64,000 nucleotides of DNA from Rhodonellum sp041748555. Its GTDB lineage: Bacteria > Bacteroidota > Bacteroidia > Cytophagales > Cyclobacteriaceae. Shown piece after piece: positions 8,892 through 17,834 of this stretch. The number at the start of each line of letters is the position of its first letter. Position 1 is the stretch's first letter. The stretch covers positions 1 to 64,000 of the forward strand of contig JBGTDA010000230.1 of NCBI GenBank assembly GCA_041748555.1, in the 5' to 3' direction. Below the pieces are notes generated by a model. That model saw only the letters and a program-made list of their open reading frames with translations. It made no database searches and was not told the origin of the DNA. The position numbers were made by a program, and so were the translations under genes.

Positions 8892-10408
8892 TGGAGGTGG
8901 TCAATACTTTTATGACCTGGATATTCAAAAACAGGATAGGTCAGATCGAAAATTTCAAGAAAAATCCCATTGAAGTCCAGCAAGAAATCTTTGAAGATCT
9001 GATAGAAACCGCCAAAAGGACAGAATTCGGTAAAAAGTACGATTTTAAGAATATACAAAGCTATAAGGATTTTGCCATGAAGGTCCCTGTTCATGATTAT
9101 GAACAGATGAAACCTTATATTGAGAAAACGATGAAGGGGGTTCAGAATGTGATCTGGCCTACAGAAATATATTGGTTTTCCAAATCATCAGGAACCACCT
9201 CCAGCAGAAGCAAGTATATTCCCGTTTCACAGGAATCATTGGAAGAATGCCATTTTAAGGGCGGCAAAGACATGCTTTCCCTATATGTGAACAACTATCC
9301 GGAGAGCAAATTATTTTCAGGAAAAAGCCTTGGTATCGGAGGTAGTTTGTCGGCTAATCCCTTGTTGCCGGATGGTGAAAGTAGGGTTGGGGACATTTCA
9401 GCCGTGATTATGCAGAATCTGCCTATTTGGGTGAGGTTTGCCAGAACCCCAGGTCTGGAAGTGGCTCTGATGAATGATTGGGAAGCTAAAATCGAAAAAA
9501 TGGCCTATGAAATCAAGGATGAAAATGTGGTGAACATTTCAGGAGTACCTACCTGGACTATCGTTCTGCTACAACGTGTGCTGGAATTGAAAAAAGCCAA
9601 ACATATCCTTGAGGTTTGGCCAAATCTTGAAGTTTTTTTTCATGGCGCGGTAGCATTCGGACCTTATAAAAATTTGTTCAAGGAGCTGATTCCCTCAGAT
9701 AAAATGAGGTATATGGAAACTTATAATGCTTCTGAGGGATTTTTTGGTATTCAGGATCAAAAGGATTCGGAGGAACTTCTGCTGATGCTCGATTATGGAA
9801 TTTTTTATGAATTTATCCCCATGGAAGAATGGGATAACGAAGATCCAAAAGTAATTCCTTTGGGAGAAGTGGAAGTCGGTAAAAATTATGCAATTGTGAT
9901 CACTACCAACGGAGGCCTTTGGAGATATAAAATTGGCGATACGGTAAAATTCACTGATATCAAACCTTATAGAATCAAAATATCCGGAAGGACCAAACAC
10001 TTCATCAATGCATTCGGTGAGGAAGTGATTGTTGAAAATGCCGAAAAAGCGATTCAGGTTGCCGCTGAAGAAACAGGATCCACCATTACCAATTTCACTG
10101 CGGCCCCGGTTTATTTTGAAGGATCCAAGAGCAAAGGAGCTCATGAATGGATAATCGAATTTAAAAACCTTCCGGCCGATAAAGAAAAGTTTGCTCATCT
10201 TCTGGATCAAACTCTCAGAGAGGTCAACTCGGATTATGATGCCAAAAGATTCCGGGATCTGGCTTTGAATGCTCCAAAAATCCATTTTGTTTCTGAAGGT
10301 ATTTTTGCAGCCTGGATGAAATCCAGAGGAAAACTAGGTGGTCAGAACAAAGTGCCCCGTCTGTCCAATACGAGAGAATATATTGATGATATTCTCAAGC
10401 TGATCTGA
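8891..10408 (+). CDS. GH3 auxin-responsive promoter family protein (acyl-amido synthetase fold)
   Basis: A 505-residue member of the GH3 branch of the adenylate-forming (ANL) superfamily. Plant GH3 enzymes adenylate acids such as jasmonate or auxin and conjugate them to amino acids. Visible ANL elements are the Ser/Thr-rich nucleotide loop SSGTTSSRSKYIPVS (about residues 99-113), the motif-2-like YNASEGFFGIQ, and the WRYKIGDTVKF segment with the Asp that binds ribose. These show an adenylating enzyme, but the substrate in Bacteroidota is not known. It overlaps lptB by 1 bp. Its stop codon abuts the mtgA stop on the other strand with no spacer. Confidence 0.9.
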   Translation: MEVVNTFMTWIFKNRIGQIENFKKNPIEVQQEIFEDLIETAKRTEFGKKYDFKNIQSYKDFAMKVPVHDYEQMKPYIEKTMKGVQNVIWPTEIYWFSKSSGTTSSRSKYIPVSQESLEECHFKGGKDMLSLYVNNYPESKLFSGKSLGIGGSLSANPLLPDGESRVGDISAVIMQNLPIWVRFARTPGLEVALMNDWEAKIEKMAYEIKDENVVNISGVPTWTIVLLQRVLELKKAKHILEVWPNLEVFFHGAVAFGPYKNLFKELIPSDKMRYMETYNASEGFFGIQDQKDSEELLLMLDYGIFYEFIPMEEWDNEDPKVIPLGEVEVGKNYAIVITTNGGLWRYKIGDTVKFTDIKPYRIKISGRTKHFINAFGEEVIVENAEKAIQVAAEETGSTITNFTAAPVYFEGSKSKGAHEWIIEFKNLPADKEKFAHLLDQTLREVNSDYDAKRFRDLALNAPKIHFVSEGIFAAWMKSRGKLGGQNKVPRLSNTREYIDDILKLI

Positions 10409-11104
10409 TTATATTCCGAATCCAACAGGCTTCAGGTTGTTCATCTGTCTCAATATCCAAGACTGTCTACCTTGAATATATCCCGTAGGTCTCGCAGGTG
10501 ACCATCTTCTCGGGTTGGGTAAAACCGCAGCAATCAAAGCTGCTTCCTGCCTGTTGAGCTTGGCAGCCGATTTATTAAAGAAAGCTTGCGAAGCAGCTTC
10601 AATCCCGTAAATCCCCTCTCCCATTTCGATGACGTTCAGATAGACTTCCATAATTCTCTCTTTACTCCAGAATATTTCGATCAAAAAAGTAAAATAAGCT
10701 TCAAGCCCCTTTCGAACAATATTTCTTCCCGGCCATAAAAAAACATTTTTTGCTGTTTGCTGGGTGATGGTACTCGCTCCCCGGATTCTTTTTCCTTTTT
10801 TATTGGCCTCCCAGGCATCTTTCATAGCTTCCATGTCAAAACCGTTGTGATCCAAAAATTTCTGATCCTCAGAAGCTACCACAGCCTGGGGCATATTTTT
10901 AGAAATGTTGTCGATACTTACCCAGTCCTTGCTGAGCTTCATTTCCATTTCCTTGTCGGTAGCCTGCTCAAAAAGCCTGATAACCATCAAAGGGGTAAGC
11001 GGTACCGGTACAAACCGATAAACCACTGTGACCCCGATCGAAATAATAAAGAACCATAAAATCAGTTTTGCCAAAAGCCAAAGTAACTTCTTTACTATTT
11101 TCAT
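10409..11104 (-). CDS. mtgA: Monofunctional biosynthetic peptidoglycan transglycosylase
   Basis: A 231-residue glycosyltransferase family 51 protein that polymerises lipid II into glycan strands. One N-terminal transmembrane helix (about residues 8-28) anchors it, with the catalytic domain in the periplasm. The catalytic Glu is in VASEDQKF (Glu79). Further GT51 motifs are RGASTITQQTAKN, RKGLEAYFTFLIE, KERIMEVYLNVIEMGEGIYG and ALIAAVLPNPRRWSP. There is no transpeptidase domain, so it is the monofunctional class. A methyltransferase gene lies 14 bp upstream on the same strand, probably in one operon. Confidence 0.95.
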   Translation of the reverse strand: MKIVKKLLWLLAKLILWFFIISIGVTVVYRFVPVPLTPLMVIRLFEQATDKEMEMKLSKDWVSIDNISKNMPQAVVASEDQKFLDHNGFDMEAMKDAWEANKKGKRIRGASTITQQTAKNVFLWPGRNIVRKGLEAYFTFLIEIFWSKERIMEVYLNVIEMGEGIYGIEAASQAFFNKSAAKLNRQEAALIAAVLPNPRRWSPARPTGYIQGRQSWILRQMNNLKPVGFGI

Positions 11105-11118
11105 CTTTCTTGGTTATA

Positions 11119-11940
11119 TCAGGCAAATGCTGTGGCCTGAATAAATCTATAATAAAACACCGAATCAGGCAAAGACGACAGTTCGTCCATTGCATCCTGC
11201 ATTGCCTTCAACTGTACTTCAGTAATCAGCCCATCTTCAAGAAGCGCCGGGGAACCGCTGCTCATCAGGTTTTTCCAGTAGGTAAATACAACTTCTTTTT
11301 CATTTGCCTGCCGGCTATCCAGATGAAAACCTCCCGATCGTAACTGAATATCCTGAAAACCCGCTTCTTGAAGAAGGTCTCCAAGCTTGACACCAACTTG
11401 TGGATCACCACCTATTGCTTTTTGGTAATCATTGTAAACTTGCCAGTATTCCATCACCTCGAGCTTTACCGGATAGGTATAAAAAGTAGCATTAAACACC
11501 TCTGTAATGACCACTTTGGCCCCAGAAACCAAAAAGGGCTTCATACTACGCAATACCTCAACAGGATTATGGATATGTTCCAATACCCAGCAGATGAATA
11601 CACTATCGAATGTTTGGTCAAGCTTGAGGTTTTTGGCATCCTGCTGAATAAATTTCACTTGATCCTGATTGATCCCCAGATTGGACATATTTGCTTGAGC
11701 TTTCCTGATTTGGGCCGCTTCGTATTCCACACCTGTTATTTTTAAATGTGGAAATCTTCGCAGAAGGATTTCGGTTTGGGCACCGACCCCGCTTCCAATT
11801 TCCAATAAATTTTGGTTTTCGGATAAGTCAATAAAATCATAAATGGGCTTTTCTATAACAGCCGCCTGTTCGCGGAGCCTTTTCTGCTCTGTTTCCAGAT
11901 AACCATGAATATATTTTGAAGGAGATAACACTGAATTCAT
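11119..11940 (-). CDS. Class I SAM-dependent methyltransferase
   Basis: A 273-residue Rossmann-fold methyltransferase. Motif I, LLEIGSGVGAQTEILL (about residues 46-61), binds SAM. The acidic residue that contacts the ribose is in GVEYEAAQI, and the post-motif FICWVLEHIHNPVEVL is of the UbiE/COQ5-like Methyltransf_11 type. The substrate cannot be inferred. It is located 14 bp upstream of mtgA on the same strand. Confidence 0.85.
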   Translation of the reverse strand: MNSVLSPSKYIHGYLETEQKRLREQAAVIEKPIYDFIDLSENQNLLEIGSGVGAQTEILLRRFPHLKITGVEYEAAQIRKAQANMSNLGINQDQVKFIQQDAKNLKLDQTFDSVFICWVLEHIHNPVEVLRSMKPFLVSGAKVVITEVFNATFYTYPVKLEVMEYWQVYNDYQKAIGGDPQVGVKLGDLLQEAGFQDIQLRSGGFHLDSRQANEKEVVFTYWKNLMSSGSPALLEDGLITEVQLKAMQDAMDELSSLPDSVFYYRFIQATAFA

Positions 11941-12011
11941 ATGCTTAAATCAAGGGGTTAAGTTCGACCAATTTTACGGGATTTTAAAATGTGGAATTAT
12001 TGATTCCGATA

Positions 12012-13955
12012 TTAAGGTCGACTTGTTTTTTTCAGCACAACAGGTTCCTTCAATTTGCCGGTAACAATTTCCATGAGGTATTTAAGCTCAGGATAAGCAA
12101 CGGATTCTATGAGATTGTTTTTGAGATCAATGCTGGAGTTGACTTTCACCATTCCATGCAAAACTGCAATCTTGTAGGTAAAAGATATTGCTCCACCCGG
12201 AATTGAAATTTCCGCTTCTTCAGGAAAATCATCCAATTCAAATCCTTCAGGGATCTGGATCATGGCAGAAAAATGATCCGTAAAAGTGTAATTAAAATCA
12301 ATGGGAAAAACCCTTGATTCTGCGACGAAGGGATTTTCATTCCACCTTGTATATTTAAAGGGATTTATAAAAAGAAGCTCCTCACCCATATCGGCTGCAA
12401 CTGATTTGACTTTTATATCCGCAACTTTCCTAGGCTCATCTTTTTCCGAAAAAGAATAATCCAAAAAATCCTCTACGTTTTCAAAAATTTCTTTTTTAAA
12501 ATCCTTCGAATTTTTGTCTTCATTTAGGCCGCAAACCTGTACTGCATCATAGTCCAGATACCGGATGGTTGTTTCGGAAATCAATTTTCCTTCAGCATCG
12601 GGACTGATACTAATGATTTGGGTGATCCCTGACCGATGAAACAATTTGATGGGAATAAGTCTGCTTTCCTCTTTCAAAAGAATTAATCCCGAACCGGTAT
12701 GATTGTCTAGAGGCAGGTGTCCAAATGGCATTTGAGGATCCGTGGCATCCAGAAAATATTCTTTCCCTTCTATCTTCGCCATCAGGACCAAATGATTGAA
12801 CTGACCTGCAAAAGGGGCTTCTATAAGCTGCGACCTCCCGTTTCCTTTACTGCTGATCAAAACCGGAGAAGAAGGGATGTCATGTGCCGCAAGATGTGCC
12901 AGTAGATTGAGATTGATGTCAGCTTTTGAACCTTTACCGATTTCAAGAGTTGTTTTCAGCGTCTGTAAAGGGATGTCTCCATTGATATCATTAAATTTAT
13001 AATGGGCAATCACATGTTTGTAAATTTTCTTTGCCCTTTCCAGTTCTGAATCCGCTACAATCTCAAGGTTTTTTAACCTTAAGGTTGCCGCTTTATCAGG
13101 ATTCAAATAGGAATCAAAGGTGGCAATCCCGCGGATGTTTCCTGCAAGTTCCTGCCAAGAACTGAGAACTTCTTTATAGCCAAATACCCCGTTTCCATAA
13201 CCCTCACTGTCTCTATAAGTATATCCTGCGAGCTGAAACTCAACTCTTTCCAAATAATCGGCAAAATGATTCATATAGGGCTCACCTTTTATTGACCTCA
13301 GGTTCGTAAGACTCCATTGATACACGCCATCTTTTTGTGTTCTAAAATCAGTCCTCAGGGTTTTGTTTCCCTGCATCAATGTTCTATAATTTAGGTAGGA
13401 AGGAATATCAATCCAATAAGAAGATCTGATTGTGGGAATATCATTCTGAAAAACATAACTGTTCAAAAACGTAATGTTCTTATCAACTTTCAGATATTCA
13501 TATTCCAAAATCGAACCTTCTTTAACATTGGGAAAGGTAAACCTGATCTCTTTATATCCATTGCCTGCATCTACTTCAAACAAGTCCTTTTTTGATAATT
13601 TGATAATTTCTTCTTTTCCATTAACAATGTTCATAATCTGAGCATTGATTTTTGAAACATTCTCGACACCATCATTCCCAAAATAGTAACTGATACTTAC
13701 ATCACCAATGGATTTTCCGCTTTCCTTCAGCACCTTGATTCTTCTGTGAAAAGTGGTGTGCAGAATTCCTCCCATAAATTGATTTTTAGCATATTCTTCC
13801 AAAACAACGGAATTTGCCTCAGGCTCAAAATTCACCTCTGTCAGGGCTAATTCAACAGCTGTATATTTGCCGAACTTCATTTTCTGTGCATGAGTATTAT
13901 CCCAGGAAAAGAGCAAAATTGCAGTGATTAGAGAAAGTCGTTCAAAATGATTCAT
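12012..13955 (-). CDS. DUF3857/DUF3858 transglutaminase-like secreted protein lacking the catalytic Cys
   Basis: A 647-residue exported protein (N-terminal hydrophobic segment ending near AQK). An N-terminal DUF3857 beta-sandwich (about 55-215) is followed by a transglutaminase-like core (about 270-420) and a C-terminal beta domain (DUF3858-like). The His and Asp of a transglutaminase triad are recognisable (FNHLVL and FLDATDP). The position of the nucleophile reads GSKADIN, so Ala345 replaces Cys and the protein is probably not a protease or transglutaminase. It starts 2 bp after the stop of the paralogous gene upstream, so the two are co-expressed. Confidence 0.85.
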   Translation of the reverse strand: MNHFERLSLITAILLFSWDNTHAQKMKFGKYTAVELALTEVNFEPEANSVVLEEYAKNQFMGGILHTTFHRRIKVLKESGKSIGDVSISYYFGNDGVENVSKINAQIMNIVNGKEEIIKLSKKDLFEVDAGNGYKEIRFTFPNVKEGSILEYEYLKVDKNITFLNSYVFQNDIPTIRSSYWIDIPSYLNYRTLMQGNKTLRTDFRTQKDGVYQWSLTNLRSIKGEPYMNHFADYLERVEFQLAGYTYRDSEGYGNGVFGYKEVLSSWQELAGNIRGIATFDSYLNPDKAATLRLKNLEIVADSELERAKKIYKHVIAHYKFNDINGDIPLQTLKTTLEIGKGSKADINLNLLAHLAAHDIPSSPVLISSKGNGRSQLIEAPFAGQFNHLVLMAKIEGKEYFLDATDPQMPFGHLPLDNHTGSGLILLKEESRLIPIKLFHRSGITQIISISPDAEGKLISETTIRYLDYDAVQVCGLNEDKNSKDFKKEIFENVEDFLDYSFSEKDEPRKVADIKVKSVAADMGEELLFINPFKYTRWNENPFVAESRVFPIDFNYTFTDHFSAMIQIPEGFELDDFPEEAEISIPGGAISFTYKIAVLHGMVKVNSSIDLKNNLIESVAYPELKYLMEIVTGKLKEPVVLKKTSRP

Positions 13956-13957
13956 TT

Positions 13958-15799
13958 TCAGTTTAATTTTTTCAAAATGAGGGTTTTATTGAGTTGGGAA
14001 TTGATTTTTTTGATTGCTTCAGATTTCGCTTCCTTAGTTAGGTCTTCAGGAATTTTGATTTCAAGCTCCTTTTGGATGGAAATCAACCCGTTGTTTTCTG
14101 TTACATGAATATTGAGGACGTAATAATCTTCAACAGTTGATTTAGGGGGAAGCAATTCAATTTCCAGATTTTCACCTGTGCTGATTGAATAATTTTCCTT
14201 AAGAAACAAAAAGTTGTTGGCCAACATATCCTCATCGATTTTCTTCCATAAAAGAGGGATAATTGTTCGTTTTGATGTGTTTTGAGAAAATCGCTGTACC
14301 GTACCATTAAAAGAAACATCAGCTGTGGCAACTTCTCTGTTGTGACCTAGAACCAGATCATAATCCTGAACCAACAATCCGTTGCCACCTAACTTTTGGT
14401 TCAAGAAACTCCTTTTTTCCCTTTCACTCAGATGATACTGTACTGCGGCAAAATCAATTGCCTGGTTACCAAAAAAAGTTGATTTTCCGGATATCGCTGC
14501 ATTTCCGTTTTCTTTCAGTTCCACCTCAAAATCCGAGTGGATAGTATTGAAAGAACTCCCTTCATAATTCGGTGTTTCATCAATAAATCCTCCTTCATCT
14601 GAAATTACCAACACATTTCTGTTTTTTGTAAAGGCACCCAAATACCCAGCGGGTAAAGTATTGGAGGTGCATTCCAGCCAAAGTGGATTTTCTTCGTTTT
14701 CCATTGGAACCCTAAGAATGACATGGTTGAATTGGTTGGATGGAAAATCTACATCGATGTTATCCACATCTGTTCCTGCTCTCACTAAGGTGTATTGAGC
14801 AGATATCCCTGCCTCTTTCAACATGGCCTTCATCAACATACTGAGGCCTTTGCAATCACCATATTTGGCCTTGACTACCTCATCTGCAGGCATTGACATC
14901 CATCCGCCGATTCCGAGCTGAATGCTCACATATCTATAATTTTTCTGCAAATGTTGATACAAGATCCTGATCCTTTCTAACGGATCCTCAACCCCTTCAA
15001 CCATGGCCTGAACTTCTGCCTTAAAAGCAGGAGGAATGTCATCCTTGTTTTCATTCAATAGGTTCATCCATTTTGCCAATCCCTCCCAGGAATCCATTGA
15101 AGCGGAGTAGCCCTCCATGGAAAATTTCACAGGGGCAATTTCCAAATAGGGATCATCCACTTTTTTTTCCTTCACCTGAGGCTTCAAATCCTCTTTCTCC
15201 CACTTCAGGGATTTGTTTTCTCCTGAAGATGAAATGATAGGCTCCGAAAAGGCGTGATGGGTTTTATATCTTATTCCAAGAACTTCAGGATATGTGAGTT
15301 CGAAGCTCGTTTTGACGACTTTTTGATTGTAGCGGGGTACAGGATACCAATCCGGAAAATAATAATTTCCCTTACTCCTGATTTCCATAGTGACTTCTAC
15401 TTTCAGCGGGAGTTTCTCCGAACCCAAAACATAATATTTCTGACGGGCATCCTGGTAGATGGTATTATCACTGATGGAGGAAACATCATGAAGGTCTTTT
15501 AATTTTATTTTTCTGATGGTTTTACCAGAAGCCGGATCTATCAGCAAGGCTTCAAAACTCTCGATTTTGGAAAGTTTATCATAATAGATGGAGATGTTTC
15601 CATGCTCCCTTCCTTTTGGATCCACGATAAGTGTGGTTTGTATTATTTTATTGGAAACAGAATAGTCAGGGTTTAGGGTGATTGCTTGGAGCCTATTCAA
15701 AGTGGAATAAACAGCAACTTCAGTATCCTGAAAAGTAGCCAAACCCCGAGCAGATATCACAAAAATGAAAAATAATAAACCTAAAATTCTGCTCATCAA
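13958..15799 (-). CDS. DUF3857 protein with intact transglutaminase core
   Basis: A 613-residue exported protein with an N-terminal signal peptide (LGLLFFIFVISARGLA). The DUF3857 domain occupies about residues 45-215, and the transglutaminase-like core about 260-400. The nucleophile is present in KYGDCKGLSML (Cys316), with FNHVIL for His and WLECTSNT at the acidic position. A C-terminal beta-rich domain follows. It is paralogous to the following gene (12012-13955), which has lost the Cys. The natural reaction is not known for this family; periplasmic peptide or amide processing is the usual inference. Confidence 0.87.
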   Translation of the reverse strand: MMSRILGLLFFIFVISARGLATFQDTEVAVYSTLNRLQAITLNPDYSVSNKIIQTTLIVDPKGREHGNISIYYDKLSKIESFEALLIDPASGKTIRKIKLKDLHDVSSISDNTIYQDARQKYYVLGSEKLPLKVEVTMEIRSKGNYYFPDWYPVPRYNQKVVKTSFELTYPEVLGIRYKTHHAFSEPIISSSGENKSLKWEKEDLKPQVKEKKVDDPYLEIAPVKFSMEGYSASMDSWEGLAKWMNLLNENKDDIPPAFKAEVQAMVEGVEDPLERIRILYQHLQKNYRYVSIQLGIGGWMSMPADEVVKAKYGDCKGLSMLMKAMLKEAGISAQYTLVRAGTDVDNIDVDFPSNQFNHVILRVPMENEENPLWLECTSNTLPAGYLGAFTKNRNVLVISDEGGFIDETPNYEGSSFNTIHSDFEVELKENGNAAISGKSTFFGNQAIDFAAVQYHLSEREKRSFLNQKLGGNGLLVQDYDLVLGHNREVATADVSFNGTVQRFSQNTSKRTIIPLLWKKIDEDMLANNFLFLKENYSISTGENLEIELLPPKSTVEDYYVLNIHVTENNGLISIQKELEIKIPEDLTKEAKSEAIKKINSQLNKTLILKKLN

Positions 15800-15995
15800 C
15801 CTTCCTTATTTGCTATAAATTTATTTACATCCTTCTTATAAAAAAGGAATTTGTTAAATATAATTTTGTGCGATAAAATGTACACACTTTAAATTTTTTC
15901 GTAGGGAATTTTTTGCTGTAAACCTTAAGATTATAAAATGATTTTAATCCGGTTAATAAATTTGATATCTTTAAATTTTTTAAATTATAAATCAT

Positions 15996-16463
15996 ATGAG
16001 TCAGATTATCATAGGAAGTTTTGAAGACTTCGAAAAATATTCAGGTCAAACATTGGGCGCTTCACCCTATCATAAAATCACACAGGAACAGATCAATCAG
16101 TTTGCGACCGCCACCTTGGACCACCAATGGATCCATACAGATCCTGAACGTGCTAAAAACGAAGGGGCTTTCGGAGATACCATTGCACACGGCTACCTGA
16201 CGTTGTCCATTGTTCCTTATTTGTGGGAGCAGATCGTGGAGGTAAAAAACTTAAAGATGATGGTCAATTACGGAATCGAGAATCTGCGGTTTGCCCAAGC
16301 AGTGATGGTCAATCATGAGGTACGGCTAAATGCCACCTTGAAAAACATAGTCAACCTGAGAGGGACTATCAAGGCAGAAGTAAGTGTAAAGCTGGAAATT
16401 AAAAATCAAAAGAAACCTGCTTTCTCCGGAGTGCTTATTTTTCTTTATCACTTTAATGAATAG
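15996..16463 (+). CDS. MaoC-like hot-dog dehydratase ((R)-specific enoyl-CoA hydratase type)
   Basis: A 155-residue single hot-dog fold protein. The hydratase motif is LDHQWIHTDPERA, giving the catalytic pair Asp42 and His47, followed by GDTIAHGYLTLS. This matches (R)-hydratases/NodN-like MaoC proteins that hydrate trans-2-enoyl-CoA, linking beta-oxidation and fatty-acid or polyester metabolism. It is monocistronic and converges on sod across a shared terminator. The 196 bp before it separate it from the divergent DUF3857 operon and are very A+T-rich. Confidence 0.9.
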   Translation: MSQIIIGSFEDFEKYSGQTLGASPYHKITQEQINQFATATLDHQWIHTDPERAKNEGAFGDTIAHGYLTLSIVPYLWEQIVEVKNLKMMVNYGIENLRFAQAVMVNHEVRLNATLKNIVNLRGTIKAEVSVKLEIKNQKKPAFSGVLIFLYHFNE

Positions 16464-16544
16464 CTAAAACCCATTAAATGGACGGATAGTGAAAAAATGG
16501 GTGAAAGCGAAACTGTTATTTTATTGACAAATAGACTAAAAAGA

Positions 16545-16573
16545 AAAAGCCGGAGGTCTTCCGGCTTTTGATT
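16545..16573. terminator. Bidirectional terminator between the MaoC gene and sod
   Basis: AAAAGCCGGA (16545-16554) pairs with TCCGGCTTTT (16560-16569) around a 5-nt loop. A's precede and T's follow the stem, so it can act on both convergent transcripts. Confidence 0.85.
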
Positions 16574-16595
16574 AAATATAAAAACCCAATCAATA

Positions 16596-17201
16596 TTACT
16601 TGGCAGCAGCGTATCTTTTACTTACTTCATCCCAATTGACAAGATTCCAAAAGGCAGCTGCATAGTCAGCTCTTTTGTTTTGATATTGCAAATAGTAAGC
16701 ATGTTCCCATACATCAAGCCCTAAAATCGGAGTTCCTTGTTTCTCAGCGACATCCATCACGGGATTATCCTGATTTGGGGTGGAGCTTACAAAAAGTTCT
16801 TTACTATCGTCAACTCCAAGCCATGCCCAACCTGAGCCAAATTGGGAAGTACCTGCTTTATTGAATTCTTCTTTAAAGGCATCAAAGGAACCAAATTTTG
16901 CATCGATGGCAGAAGCCAGTTCACCGGAAGGATTTCCACCGCCATTGGGAGATAAAACCTGCCAGAATAAACTGTGGTTGTAGTGTCCTCCGCCATTGTT
17001 CCGAATAGCAGTGTCTGACCCGGCAACTTTCATCAATTCTTCAATACTTTTATTTTCATGTTCGGTGCCCTCAATTGCTTTATTCAAATTGGTGACATAT
17101 CCGTTATGGTGTTTTCCATGATGGATTTCCATCGTTTTTGCATCAATATGCGGCTCGAGCGCATTAAAATCATAGGGTAGTTTTGGAAGTTCAAAAGCCA
17201 T
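16596..17201 (-). CDS. sodA: Superoxide dismutase, Mn-type (or cambialistic)
   Basis: A 201-residue Fe/Mn SOD converting superoxide to H2O2 and O2. The metal ligands are His27 (HHGKHHNGYV), His76 (GGGHYNHSLFW), Asp163 and His167 (LDVWEHAYYLQYQNKR). The active-site Gln comes from the C-terminal half (TPNQDNP, Gln144), and the N-terminal position reads Gly in GGGHYNH. That is the Mn-SOD arrangement, opposite to typical FeSOD. No export signal is seen, so it is cytoplasmic. Metal preference is inferred from these residues only. Confidence 0.95.
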   Translation of the reverse strand: MAFELPKLPYDFNALEPHIDAKTMEIHHGKHHNGYVTNLNKAIEGTEHENKSIEELMKVAGSDTAIRNNGGGHYNHSLFWQVLSPNGGGNPSGELASAIDAKFGSFDAFKEEFNKAGTSQFGSGWAWLGVDDSKELFVSSTPNQDNPVMDVAEKQGTPILGLDVWEHAYYLQYQNKRADYAAAFWNLVNWDEVSKRYAAAK

Positions 17202-17306
17202 TGTTTATAAAATTTAAAGGTAAAACATAAAATGAAAATGTGTAACGGAGTTACAGTTATCCAACCAAATCAAAGAAAAAATGGTTCTAAAAGCATTGAA
17301 ATTGAA

Positions 17307-17750
17307 TTAATTTCTCAGTTTTTTAAAAAAGTCGTCAATCAATTTTTTGGACTCGCCCTGCATAAGTCCTTCTGTTACCTTTGTTTTTGGATGAAGTAAG
17401 TTGGGTGAAACTTGCCTATATCCTCTAAAAGAATCTGAAGCACCAAAATATAATTCTCCAAGCTGCGCCCAGGAACAAGCACCGGCACACATCACACAGG
17501 GTTCCAATGTGATGTACATTTGACACTCTGGAAGATACTTGGATCCCAGGGCATTTGCAGCCGCAGTGATGGCAAGCATTTCTGCATGGGCTGTAACATC
17601 AGTTAGTTTTTCGGTCTGATTATAAGCTCTTGCAATGATTTTTTTCCGACAAACCATAACTGCTCCAACCGGAATTTCTCCTTCCTCAAAAGCAATCCGA
17701 GCAAGTTTGAGGGCTTCATTCATGTAATATTCCGGTGTAAAAAGTTCCAT
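17307..17750 (-). CDS. tadA: tRNA adenosine(34) deaminase / nucleoside deaminase
   Basis: A 147-residue zinc deaminase of the CMP/dCMP deaminase superfamily. The zinc site is TAHAEML (His55, catalytic Glu57) with LEPCVMCAGA (Cys85, Cys88). The ending LLHPKTKVTEGLMQ followed by a basic helix with FFKKLR is TadA-like. TadA converts A34 to inosine in tRNA-Arg(ACG). A guanine-deaminase function is a less likely alternative. Confidence 0.88.
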   Translation of the reverse strand: MELFTPEYYMNEALKLARIAFEEGEIPVGAVMVCRKKIIARAYNQTEKLTDVTAHAEMLAITAAANALGSKYLPECQMYITLEPCVMCAGACSWAQLGELYFGASDSFRGYRQVSPNLLHPKTKVTEGLMQGESKKLIDDFFKKLRN

Positions 17751-17834
17751 TCAGTAGTTATAAAAACTAAGTAGTAAAAAAACAAACTTTAAATTCTGAT
17801 ACTGATTTTGTGATTTGAAATTAATGAAATCTAT

